Assembly: GCA_033764875.1 (NCBI GenBank)
Contig: JANRIO010000134.1
Location: 1-64,000, forward strand
Reading direction: 5' to 3'
DNA length: 64,000 bases
From: AWTP1-13 sp033764875
GTDB lineage: Bacteria > Pseudomonadota > Alphaproteobacteria > Rhizobiales > Hyphomicrobiaceae
The notes under the pieces were generated by a model. The model saw nothing but the letters and a program-made list of their open reading frames with translations, was not told the DNA's origin and did no database searches. This document shows, one piece after another, positions 42,608 to 53,484 of this stretch (position 1 is its first letter; every line of letters starts with the position of its first letter). The position numbers and the translations under genes were made by a program.

Positions 42608-43221
42608 CCGGCCCCGCCTCCGTCGCCGAGCCCGTGCGCTGCCCCTGGGGCGGCATCGAGGACCCGCTCTATGCGCGCTACCACGACACCGAGTGGGGCG
42701 TGCCGAAGACCGACGACCGGCAGCTGTTCGAGAAGCTGGTGCTCGAGGGTTTCCAGGCCGGGCTGTCCTGGCTCACCATCCTCAGGAAGCGCGACGCCTT
42801 CCGCAAGGCCTTCCACGATTTCGACGCCGTCCGCATCGCCCGCTTCGGCGACAAGGACGTGGCCCGCCTGATGCAGGACGCCGGCATCGTGCGCAATCGC
42901 GCCAAGATCGAGGCCACCATCGACAATGCGCGCGCCTACCTCAGGCTCGCCGAGCGGCGGCGGCTCGCCCCCTTCCTGTGGGAGCTTGCCGGCGGCAAGC
43001 CGCAGGTCAACCGGTACGCGAGCTTCAAGTCCGTGCCCCCGCAGACGCCGACCTCGAAGGCGATCTCGAAGGCGCTGAAGGCGGAAGGCTTCCGCTTCGT
43101 CGGGCCGACGACCATCTACGCCTTCATGCAGGCCTCCGGCATGGTCAACGATCACCTCGTGGGCTGCCACCGGCACGCGCCTTGCGCGGCGCTGCAGGCG
43201 AGGTTCAAGATGCCCAAGTAA
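42604..43221 (+). CDS. tag: DNA-3-methyladenine glycosylase I
   Basis: This 205-residue enzyme removes 3-methyladenine from DNA. The zinc site residues appear as CPWG at Cys13, YHDTEWG and the C-terminal GCHRHAPC. The helical core includes LVLEGFQAGLSWLTILRKR, typical of Tag. The start at ATG 42604 overlaps the previous gene by four bases. No oddities. Confidence 0.92.
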   Translation: MTGPASVAEPVRCPWGGIEDPLYARYHDTEWGVPKTDDRQLFEKLVLEGFQAGLSWLTILRKRDAFRKAFHDFDAVRIARFGDKDVARLMQDAGIVRNRAKIEATIDNARAYLRLAERRRLAPFLWELAGGKPQVNRYASFKSVPPQTPTSKAISKALKAEGFRFVGPTTIYAFMQASGMVNDHLVGCHRHAPCAALQARFKMPK

Positions 43222-43254
43222 TGAGCCGGCGGGCTTTTCCGGCGAGGAGACGGC

Positions 43255-43884
43255 ATGGACGTTGGGACGGGACGCAAGGGGGGATCGGCCGCGCCGCGCG
43301 CCTGGCAGCGCATGCTGTCGGGGCGGCGTCTCGATCTGCTCGACCCCAGGCCCGCCGATATCGAGATCGCCGACATCGCCCATGGGCTCGCCCGCGTCGC
43401 CCGCTGGAACGGCCAGACCGTGGGCGAGCATGCCTTCTCCGTCGCCCAGCACGCCCTCGTGGTGGAGGACATCTTCTCCGCTTGCCACGCGAACGCCTCG
43501 CGCGAGGCGCGGCTCGCAGCCCTCCTGCACGACGCCCCCGAGTACGTGGTGGGCGACCTCATCAGCCCCTTCAAGGCGGCCGTCGGTCTCAACTACAAGG
43601 CCTTCGAGTTGCGCCTTCTCGAGGCCATCCACCGCCGCTTCGCCATCGCCCCGGTGCTGCCGGAGGCGACGAGCGCCGCCATCAAGGCGGCCGACCGCGT
43701 CGCCGCCTACTACGAGGCGACGCTGCTGGCGGGCTTCAGCGTCGCCGAGGGCGAGCGCTACTTCGGCAGGCCCGAGGCGCTGCCGCAGGCTCTGCGCGGC
43801 CGGCTCGAGGCGCTGGCGCCCTGGCCGACGGGCGAGGCGCAGGCCCGCTTCCTGTCGCGCTTTTCGGCCTTGGCCGACGCATGA
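43255..43884 (+). CDS. HD-domain hydrolase (YfbR-like)
   Basis: The 209-residue product has the HD pattern GEHAFSVAQH (about 58) and LLHDAPE (about 90), with an Asp in KAADRVAAY. This resembles 5'-nucleotidase (YfbR-like) HD enzymes that dephosphorylate deoxynucleotides. The N-terminus RMLSGRRLDLLDPRPADIE is the usual lead in for that group. It begins 33 bases after tag. Confidence 0.82.
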   Translation: MDVGTGRKGGSAAPRAWQRMLSGRRLDLLDPRPADIEIADIAHGLARVARWNGQTVGEHAFSVAQHALVVEDIFSACHANASREARLAALLHDAPEYVVGDLISPFKAAVGLNYKAFELRLLEAIHRRFAIAPVLPEATSAAIKAADRVAAYYEATLLAGFSVAEGERYFGRPEALPQALRGRLEALAPWPTGEAQARFLSRFSALADA

Positions 43885-43971
43885 CGGCTCGGGCGCATGG
43901 GGCGTCCGCCGCAGCCGCAATTTCGTCCCTTGCCGCCCCTAGGTGGTAGGGGCGCCTGGGAGGAGCTACCG

Positions 43972-44565
43972 ATGCGACAGAAGACGGACGATCCGGCGCA
44001 CCCAGGCGGGCCCCCGCGCGGGCGGCGCTCGGGTGTCGTGCACGTGTGCCCGCTGAGCGAGGTGCCGAGCGTCGTCGAGCGGGCCCGCGCCAGCCACCTG
44101 GTGACCCTTCTGCAATCCGACATCCCGGTGACGACCCCGCCGGGCATCACCGACGGGCTGCATCTGCGCCTCGAGGTGCACGACATCTCCGAGCCCCTGT
44201 TCGATCAGGTCGCCCCGGACGCCTCGCACGTCAGGCGCCTCATCGCCTTTGCCGAGAGCTGGGGCGGCGAGGGGCCGATGGTTGTGCACTGCTGGGCCGG
44301 CATCAGCCGCTCGACGGCGGCAGCCTTCACCTCGCTGTGCCTCGTCAATCCGGAGGTTCCCGAGGCCGCCATCGCCCGGGCGTTGCGGGCCGCCTCCCCG
44401 ACGGCGCAGCCCAACCGGCTGATCGTGCGGCTGGCGGACGATCTTCTCGGCCGCAACGGCCGCATGCTCGCAGCCGTCGAGGCGATGGGCCCGGCCGTGC
44501 CCGCCTATGCCGCGCGTCCCTTCTCGCTGCAGGCCGATCCGGGCTGGCTCGGCATGGCCCGTTGA
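43972..44565 (+). CDS. Dual-specificity/tyrosine phosphatase-like protein
   Basis: The 197-residue product carries HCWAGISRST at about 104-113, matching the HCxxGxxRS/T loop with the catalytic Cys and Arg. A general acid Asp is likely in the loop before it (VHDISEP). Members remove phosphate from proteins or small molecules. The start at ATG 43972 is fixed by GGAGGAG seven bases upstream; a start at 43897 has none. It precedes the methyltransferase gene by 24 bases. Confidence 0.83.
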   Translation: MRQKTDDPAHPGGPPRGRRSGVVHVCPLSEVPSVVERARASHLVTLLQSDIPVTTPPGITDGLHLRLEVHDISEPLFDQVAPDASHVRRLIAFAESWGGEGPMVVHCWAGISRSTAAAFTSLCLVNPEVPEAAIARALRAASPTAQPNRLIVRLADDLLGRNGRMLAAVEAMGPAVPAYAARPFSLQADPGWLGMAR

Positions 44566-44589
44566 GGGCGTCAGGAGAGGAGGCGGTCC

Positions 44590-45630
44590 ATGAGCGACAC
44601 CATCGGCATGGCGGCCCAGCTTGCCGGCCAGTCCCTGCGCTTTGGCTGGTATCTGGCGCTCAACCGCCTCGTCGACCGCCGCACCGAGGCCCTGCGCGGC
44701 AAGGTCGAGGCCGTGCCCGTGCAGCGGCCCATGCCGTCGCTGCGCGAGCTTCTGGCCGACCAGATGCAGCTTCTCCTCGCCGATGCCATGGCCGTGCGCG
44801 ACGGCCTCTATCCGCCCGTCGCCGATGAGGACGGCCCGCCGCTGCGCCACCTGGCGCGCGTGCGCCGCATGCTCGCGGACCTGCCCACGGCCGTCGAGCG
44901 CCGGCGTGCGGGGGATGCGAGCAGCGCTGCGCGGGAGCCGGCGGCGGCCCACGTGCCGGCCTATTACGCCCAGGACTTCCATTTCCAGACCGGCGGCTAT
45001 CTCGCGGAGGGCTCGGCCAGGCTCTACGACATCCAGGTCGAGACCCTGTTCATGGGCGCCGCCGGCCCCATGCGGCGCACGGGGCTGCGGCCCATTGCCG
45101 AGTTCATGCGCGGCCGCGACCAGCGCCGCACGACGCTCGTCGACCTGGCCTGCGGCACCGGCCGCTTCCTTCGCCAGGTGCGGCTTGCCTACCCGGCCAT
45201 GCGCCTCAAGGGTGTCGATCTCTCGCGCAGCTACCTGGACGAGGCGCGCCGCCACCTCGGCAGCCTGCGCCCGGTCGAGCTGATCGAGGCGGCCGCCGAG
45301 CGGCTGCCGCTCGAGACCGCGAGCGCCGACATCGTGACCAGCGTGTTCCTGTTCCACGAGCTGCCCCCCGAGGTCAGGCGCGAGGTGGCGCGCGAGATGG
45401 CCCGCATCCTCAGGCCCGGCGGCCTGCTGGTGTTCATCGACAGCCTGCAGATGGGCGACAAGCCCGGCTGGGACGGCCTGCTCGAGGCTTTCCCGCGCCG
45501 CTTCCACGAGCCCTACTACCGGCACTACGCCATCGACGATCTCGACGCCCTGTTCTCCGAGGCCGGCCTGGCCCCCGTCGAGACCTCCACCGCCTTCCTG
45601 TCCAAGCTCGTGGTCCGCCGCAAGGCTTGA
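44590..45630 (+). CDS. SAM-dependent methyltransferase
   Basis: A 346-residue protein with a helical N-terminal part of about 150 residues and a class I methyltransferase domain. Motif I is LVDLACGTGRFL (about 180-190), then LKGVDLSRSYLDEAR and a C-terminal PGGLLVFIDSL. The substrate is unknown; the N-terminal addition is unlike the small ubiquinone enzymes. It is placed after the phosphatase gene in the same direction. Confidence 0.82.
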   Translation: MSDTIGMAAQLAGQSLRFGWYLALNRLVDRRTEALRGKVEAVPVQRPMPSLRELLADQMQLLLADAMAVRDGLYPPVADEDGPPLRHLARVRRMLADLPTAVERRRAGDASSAAREPAAAHVPAYYAQDFHFQTGGYLAEGSARLYDIQVETLFMGAAGPMRRTGLRPIAEFMRGRDQRRTTLVDLACGTGRFLRQVRLAYPAMRLKGVDLSRSYLDEARRHLGSLRPVELIEAAAERLPLETASADIVTSVFLFHELPPEVRREVAREMARILRPGGLLVFIDSLQMGDKPGWDGLLEAFPRRFHEPYYRHYAIDDLDALFSEAGLAPVETSTAFLSKLVVRRKA

Positions 45631-45708
45631 GCGGCGCCGGCGGCTGCGTTCCGCGCGCTCCAGGACACAAAAAAGTGATGCCTCTGAACCAGATGCGCCC
45701 GAGCGGAG

Positions 45709-45717
45709 TTATCCACA
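45709..45717 (+). promoter_or_regulatory. Perfect DnaA-box consensus upstream of L,D-transpeptidase gene
   Basis: TTATCCACA lies 113 bases before the ATG at 45831. Like the other two copies it sits at a gene start. Binding is inference. Confidence 0.35.
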
Positions 45718-45830
45718 AGGCCCGCGGGCACGATCCACACCTTGCGCATCCACCCCCCCTTGAGGGCGGCGGCCTGCGCAGTCGAGGGTTTGCTCCGGGA
45801 ACGGGTGATTCCAGGCAGGCGAGGGGACGC

Positions 45831-47537
45831 ATGGGGCCGGCGATATCGAGACTGCAGGTGCTTGCGGCGGCCGTGCTGGCGCTTGTGCTCCTGGGCTTTG
45901 CCTCGCCGCTCGGCGCCACCGGCATGGGCCACGCGCCGGCGCTCGATCTCGACGCCGGCGCCGACAGCGACGGGCCCGATCCGCTGGCGCCGGCCGATGC
46001 GGCAGGTCCGGCGCCACAGGCCCCCGGTGCCCCGGCGAGCGTGTCTCTCGCCACGCCCGGCGAGGGCGCCGATCCGGTCGTCGCCGCCGCGCGCCAGGCG
46101 CTGAGGGACGCGCCGCCCAGGATCCACAAGGACGACCTCGCCGCGCTCGTCGATTTCTATGCCGGCGTCTCGCAGCCGGTGTTCGTCGACGCGACGGGCC
46201 TCACCGCGCGCGGCCGGCTCGCGAGCGAGGAGATCGCCAGGGCCGACGACTGGGGGCTGAAGGCGTCGGCCTTCGACCTGCCGCCCGCGCCCGTGCAAGG
46301 CGCCTCGCCCGAGAGCCTGGCGCAGGCGGAGGTGAAGCTTGCTGCCGCCGTTCTCACCTACGCCCGCCACGCCCGCGGCGGCCGCTTCGAGCCTGTCGCC
46401 ATCAGCCGTCTGTTCGACCAGAAGCCCACCATCTTCGATCCCCGATCGCTGCTCCGCGCCGCCGCCGCCAACGATGCGCTCGACGCCTACCTGCGCGACC
46501 TGCACCCCAGGCACGCCGGCTTCCACACCCTGCGCAAGGCGCTGCTTGCCGCCCGCGCCGCCAAGGCCGACGATGCCGGCGACGACAAGCCCCCGGCCAG
46601 GCGCGACGACCTCCGCCGCATCCTCGTCAACATGGAGCGCTGGCGCTGGCTGCCGGCGGACCTCGGCGAGTTCTACGTCTGGGACAGCGTCACCGAGCAG
46701 ATGACGACCGTGTTCGAGGCGGGCAAGCCCGTGCTCACCGAGCGCATCGTCGTCGGCAAGCCGTCCTCCCCGACGGTGATGTTCTCCGCCGACATGCAGT
46801 TCGTCATCTTCCATCCCTCCTGGGGCGTGCCGCCCGGCATGAAGGCGCACGAGCTGGGCCCCAAGCTGCGCAACACGGGCGGCGGCTGGTTCTCGTCCAA
46901 TCCCGCCGCCTCCCAGGTGCTCGCCGCGCACGGGCTCAAGGTGAGCCGCGGCGGCGTGCCCGTCGATCCCGACAGCATCGACTGGTCGAAGGCCAACGTT
47001 GCGGGCTTCGATTTCACGCAAGCCCCGGGGCCGCGCAACGTGCTCGGCATCGTGAAGTTCCGGTTTCCGAACAAGCACGACATCTACATGCACGACACGC
47101 CCGAGCGGCACCTGTTCGGCGGCGCCGTGCGGGCCTTCAGCCATGGCTGCATGCGCGTGCAGAATCCCGTGCGCCTTGCCGAGGTCATCCTCGCCTACGA
47201 CAAGGGCTACGATGCCGCCCGGACGGCCGAGTTCGTGAAGCGCGGCGGCGAGATCAAGCTGACCAAGCGCGTGCCGGTGCACATCACCTACTTCACCGCC
47301 ATCGCCGACGAGGAGGGCAAGGTGCGCCACCTGGCCGATCTCTACGGCCTTGACGGCCGCGTCGCCTCCGCCCTCGAGGGCCAGTCCGTGCGCATCTCCG
47401 GCGTCGCCGCGCCGGCGGCGGCCGCCGCCGAGGAGCGGGCGGAGCCGCGCAAGAAGAGCGAGCGCGTGGTGCGCAAGAAGGCGGCGCCGAAGGAGGCGAG
47501 CCTCGGCGATGTCTTCTCGTCCCTGATCGGCAATTGA
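45831..47537 (+). CDS. L,D-transpeptidase, YcbB-like
   Basis: A 568-residue exported protein. A signal peptide (LQVLAAAVLALVLLGFAS) is followed by an Ala/Pro-rich linker, an amidase-like or peptidoglycan-binding segment, and the catalytic domain with YMHDTPE and SHGCMRV (about 436-442). It has the large YcbB-like form with a lid region, making 3-3 crosslinks. The C-terminus is Lys/Arg-rich (AEPRKKSERVVRKKAAPKEA). GAGGGG lies before the ATG at 45831. Confidence 0.88.
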   Translation: MGPAISRLQVLAAAVLALVLLGFASPLGATGMGHAPALDLDAGADSDGPDPLAPADAAGPAPQAPGAPASVSLATPGEGADPVVAAARQALRDAPPRIHKDDLAALVDFYAGVSQPVFVDATGLTARGRLASEEIARADDWGLKASAFDLPPAPVQGASPESLAQAEVKLAAAVLTYARHARGGRFEPVAISRLFDQKPTIFDPRSLLRAAAANDALDAYLRDLHPRHAGFHTLRKALLAARAAKADDAGDDKPPARRDDLRRILVNMERWRWLPADLGEFYVWDSVTEQMTTVFEAGKPVLTERIVVGKPSSPTVMFSADMQFVIFHPSWGVPPGMKAHELGPKLRNTGGGWFSSNPAASQVLAAHGLKVSRGGVPVDPDSIDWSKANVAGFDFTQAPGPRNVLGIVKFRFPNKHDIYMHDTPERHLFGGAVRAFSHGCMRVQNPVRLAEVILAYDKGYDAARTAEFVKRGGEIKLTKRVPVHITYFTAIADEEGKVRHLADLYGLDGRVASALEGQSVRISGVAAPAAAAAEERAEPRKKSERVVRKKAAPKEASLGDVFSSLIGN

Positions 47538-47674
47538 TCGGGCGCTCGCGCCGCCGGCTGCCTCTCGAGCTGCCGCGAAAATAGTTGCGCGCCACGCGCG
47601 GAGAGCGTTTCTCAATCCGCGACCCGGCCCTTATACTCCCGGCAAATACTTTTCGCTTCGGGAGGTTGCGCGGG

Positions 47675-50341
<2,667 letters not shown>

Positions 50342-50386
50342 GGCCCAGACCCAAGACCAATCAGCGACAGGGAGAGAGCTCGCAAC

Positions 50387-51649
50387 ATGTCCGTCATGGA
50401 AGTGAAGGTGCCGGACATCGGCGACTACAAGAACGTGCCGGTGATCGAGGTGCAGGTGAAGCCGGGCGACGTGGTCAAGCCCGACGACCCCCTCGTCACG
50501 CTGGAGAGCGACAAGGCGACCATGGAGGTGCCGGCACCTGCCGAGGGCAAGGTGGTCGAGGTGCTGGTCAAGGTCGGCGACAAGGTGAGCGAGGGCTCCC
50601 TCATCATCCAGCTCGAGAGCGGCGCATCGCCCTCCGCCCCGGCGCCTGCTGCGGCCAAGGCTGTCGCTGCGGCTTCGCCGCCGCCGCGGCAGGAGGCGGC
50701 GCCCGTCGCGCAGCCGGATGGCCCCCGATCGGCGCTGCCGCCGCCGGGCCCCGCCGATTTCGGCGGCGTGCATGCAAGCCCCGCCGTCCGCCGCCTTGCC
50801 CGCGAGCTCGACCTCGATCTCACCCGCATCAAGGGCTCGGGCGACAAGGGCCGCATCACCAAGGACGACGTCAAGGCTGCCCTGCGCGGGCCGGGCGGCG
50901 GCACGGCGGGCGCCGGCATCCCTGAGATTCCGGCGCAGGACTTTTCCAAGTTCGGTCCCGTCGAGGTCAAGCCGCTCGGCCGCATCAAGAAGCTGTCGGG
51001 CCCCTTCCTGCACCGCTCGTGGCTCAACGTGCCCCACGTCACCCACACCGACGAGGCCGACATCACCGAGCTCGAGGCCTACCGCAAGACGCTCGACGGC
51101 GCCGCCAAGGAGAAGGGCTATCGCGTGACGATGCTCTCGTTCCTGATGAAGGCGAGCGTCGTCGCCTTGCGCGAGCATCCCGAGTTCAACAGCTCGCTGA
51201 GCCCGGGCAAGGACGCGCTCATCTACAAGAAGTACTACCACCTCGGCGTCGCCGTCGACACGCCGGACGGGCTCGTGGTGCCGGTGATCCAGAACGTCGA
51301 CCACAAGGGCATCCTGGAGCTGTCGCAGGAGCTCTCCACCACGTCCAAGCGCATGCGCGAGGGCAAGATCGCCCCGGCCGACATCCAGGGCGCCACCTTC
51401 ACCATCTCGAGTCTGGGCGGCATCGGCGGCACCAACTTCACGCCCATCGTCAACGCGCCCGAGGTGGCGATCCTCGGCGTCGTGCGCGCGCAGATGAAGC
51501 CGGTCTGGGACGGCAAGGCGTTCCAGCCCCGCCTGATGCTGCCCTTGTGCGTGTCCTACGACCACCGCGTCATCGACGGGGCGCTTGCGGCGCGCTTCAC
51601 GCGCCGGCTCGCGGCCGTGCTGGAAGACGTGCGCAACCTGGTGCTCTAG
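50387..51649 (+). CDS. aceF: Dihydrolipoamide acetyltransferase E2
   Basis: The 420-residue E2 has one lipoyl domain (DKATMEV, lysine about 43), an Ala/Pro hinge, an E3-binding domain (ASPAVRRLARELDLDLTRI) and the catalytic domain with SYDHRVIDG near 391. It passes acetyl groups to CoA. One lipoyl domain is fewer than the three in E. coli. It lies between aceE and lpd, in the same unit. Confidence 0.95.
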   Translation: MSVMEVKVPDIGDYKNVPVIEVQVKPGDVVKPDDPLVTLESDKATMEVPAPAEGKVVEVLVKVGDKVSEGSLIIQLESGASPSAPAPAAAKAVAAASPPPRQEAAPVAQPDGPRSALPPPGPADFGGVHASPAVRRLARELDLDLTRIKGSGDKGRITKDDVKAALRGPGGGTAGAGIPEIPAQDFSKFGPVEVKPLGRIKKLSGPFLHRSWLNVPHVTHTDEADITELEAYRKTLDGAAKEKGYRVTMLSFLMKASVVALREHPEFNSSLSPGKDALIYKKYYHLGVAVDTPDGLVVPVIQNVDHKGILELSQELSTTSKRMREGKIAPADIQGATFTISSLGGIGGTNFTPIVNAPEVAILGVVRAQMKPVWDGKAFQPRLMLPLCVSYDHRVIDGALAARFTRRLAAVLEDVRNLVL

Positions 51650-51686
51650 AGCCGCCCCAACAGCCATCGCAAGGAGTGCGCTTCGG

Positions 51687-53444
51687 ATGAAGAGCATCGA
51701 GATCCGCGTCCCCGACATCGGCGACTTCAAAGATGTGCCGGTGATCGAGGTGCACGTGGCACCCGGCACGATCGTCAAGGCCGAGGACCCGCTGGTCACG
51801 CTCGAGAGCGACAAGGCGACGATGGAGGTGCCGGCGCCGCGCGCGGGCCGCATCGCCAGCGTCCACGCCAAGGTCGGCGACCGCCTCAGCGAGGGCGCGC
51901 TGATCGTGAGCCTCGAGGAGGCGGCCGGTGAGGCCGCTGCCGCTGCTCCGGCGACGGCCTCTCCGCCCGCACCTGCCCCCGCCGCGGCCCCTGCGGCAAA
52001 GGCCGCGATCGGCCCCTCCGACCTGCACGCCGAGGTGCTCGTGCTCGGCGCCGGCCCCGGCGGCTACACGGCAGCCTTCCGCGCGGCCGACCTGGGCAGG
52101 AAGGTGGTGCTGATCGAGCGCTGGCCGGTGCTCGGCGGCGTGTGTCTCAACGTCGGCTGCATTCCCTCCAAGGCGCTGCTGCACGCGGCCAAGGTGATCG
52201 ACGAGAGCACGGAGATGGCGGCCCACGGCCTCTCCTTCGGCACGCCCGCCATCGACATCGCCAAGCTGCGCGAGTGGAAGGACGGCGTGGTCAAGCGCCT
52301 CGTCGGCGGCCTGGCGCAGCTCGCCAGGCAGCGCAAGGTGACGGTCGTGACGGGCACGGGCCGCTTCATCTCCGCCTCCCAGGTGGAGGTCGCGCACGAG
52401 GGCAAGCGCACCGTCGTCTCCTTCGACCAGGCCATCGTCGCGGCGGGCTCCGAGCCCGTCCAGCTTCCCTTCGTGCCGCACGGCGATCCGCGCGTCATCG
52501 ACTCGACGGGCGCGCTCGCGCTTGGCGACGTGCCCGGCCGTCTCCTGGTCCTCGGCGGCGGCATCATCGGCCTCGAGATGGCGACCGTCTATCATGCGCT
52601 GGGCTCCAAGGTGACCGTCGTCGAGCTGATGGACCAGATCATCCCGGGTGCCGACCGCGACATCGTCACGCCGCTGATGAAGCGCATCGCCAGGCACTAC
52701 GAGAGGATCTACCTCAAGACCAAGGTGACCAAGGTCGAGGCCAAGGCCGACGGCCTGCACGTGAGCTTCGAGGGCGAGGGGGCGCCGGCGAGCGACCGCT
52801 TCGACAAGGTGCTGGTGGCGGTGGGCCGCCGCCCCAACGGCCGGCTCATCGGGGCGGAGAACGCCGGCATCGCCGTCGACGAGCGCGGCTTCATCCCCGT
52901 CAACCGGCAGATGCGCACCAACGTCGCCGGCATCTTCGCCATCGGCGACATCGTCGGCCAGCCCATGCTCGCCCACAAGGCCATGCACGAGGCCAAGGTG
53001 GCGGCGGAGGTGGCGGCCGGCAAGCCCTCCGCCTTCGATGCCAAGGTGATCCCCTCGGTCGCCTACACCGATCCGGAGGTGGCCTGGGTCGGCCTCACCG
53101 AGACCGAGGCCAAGGCCCGCGGCATCGCCTACGGCAAGGGCGTGTTCCCCTGGGCGGCCTCGGGGCGCTCGCTGTCACTCGGGCGCGACGAAGGTGTGAC
53201 CAAGATCCTGTTCGACGAGGCGAGCGAGCGCATCATCGGCTGCGGCATCGTCGGACCCAATGCCGGCGATCTCGTCGCGGAGGCGGCGCTCGCCATCGAG
53301 ATGGGCGCGGACGCACACGACATCGGTCTCACCGTGCACCCGCATCCCACGCTCTCCGAGACGGTGGCCATGGCGGCGGAGATGTTCGAGGGCTCGATCA
53401 CCGACCTGATCGCGCCCAGGCGCAAGGCGAAGCAGACGGCGTGA
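51687..53444 (+). CDS. lpd: Dihydrolipoyl dehydrogenase E3 with N-terminal lipoyl domain
   Basis: The 585-residue E3 is a fusion of a lipoyl domain (residues 1-80, lysine in DKATMEV) and dihydrolipoyl dehydrogenase. The FAD site is LGAGPGGYTAAFRA (about 118-131), the redox disulfide GVCLNVGCIPSK (about 151-162) and the base HPHPTLSE (about 550). It reoxidises lipoyl groups with NAD+. The lipoyl domain is nearly the same as that of the E2 upstream. ATG 51687 follows an AAGGAG site. Confidence 0.95.
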   Translation: MKSIEIRVPDIGDFKDVPVIEVHVAPGTIVKAEDPLVTLESDKATMEVPAPRAGRIASVHAKVGDRLSEGALIVSLEEAAGEAAAAAPATASPPAPAPAAAPAAKAAIGPSDLHAEVLVLGAGPGGYTAAFRAADLGRKVVLIERWPVLGGVCLNVGCIPSKALLHAAKVIDESTEMAAHGLSFGTPAIDIAKLREWKDGVVKRLVGGLAQLARQRKVTVVTGTGRFISASQVEVAHEGKRTVVSFDQAIVAAGSEPVQLPFVPHGDPRVIDSTGALALGDVPGRLLVLGGGIIGLEMATVYHALGSKVTVVELMDQIIPGADRDIVTPLMKRIARHYERIYLKTKVTKVEAKADGLHVSFEGEGAPASDRFDKVLVAVGRRPNGRLIGAENAGIAVDERGFIPVNRQMRTNVAGIFAIGDIVGQPMLAHKAMHEAKVAAEVAAGKPSAFDAKVIPSVAYTDPEVAWVGLTETEAKARGIAYGKGVFPWAASGRSLSLGRDEGVTKILFDEASERIIGCGIVGPNAGDLVAEAALAIEMGADAHDIGLTVHPHPTLSETVAMAAEMFEGSITDLIAPRRKAKQTA

Positions 53445-53484
53445 TTGCGGCGGCTGCGGCCGCGGCTTGGACGAGGGGAAAGCC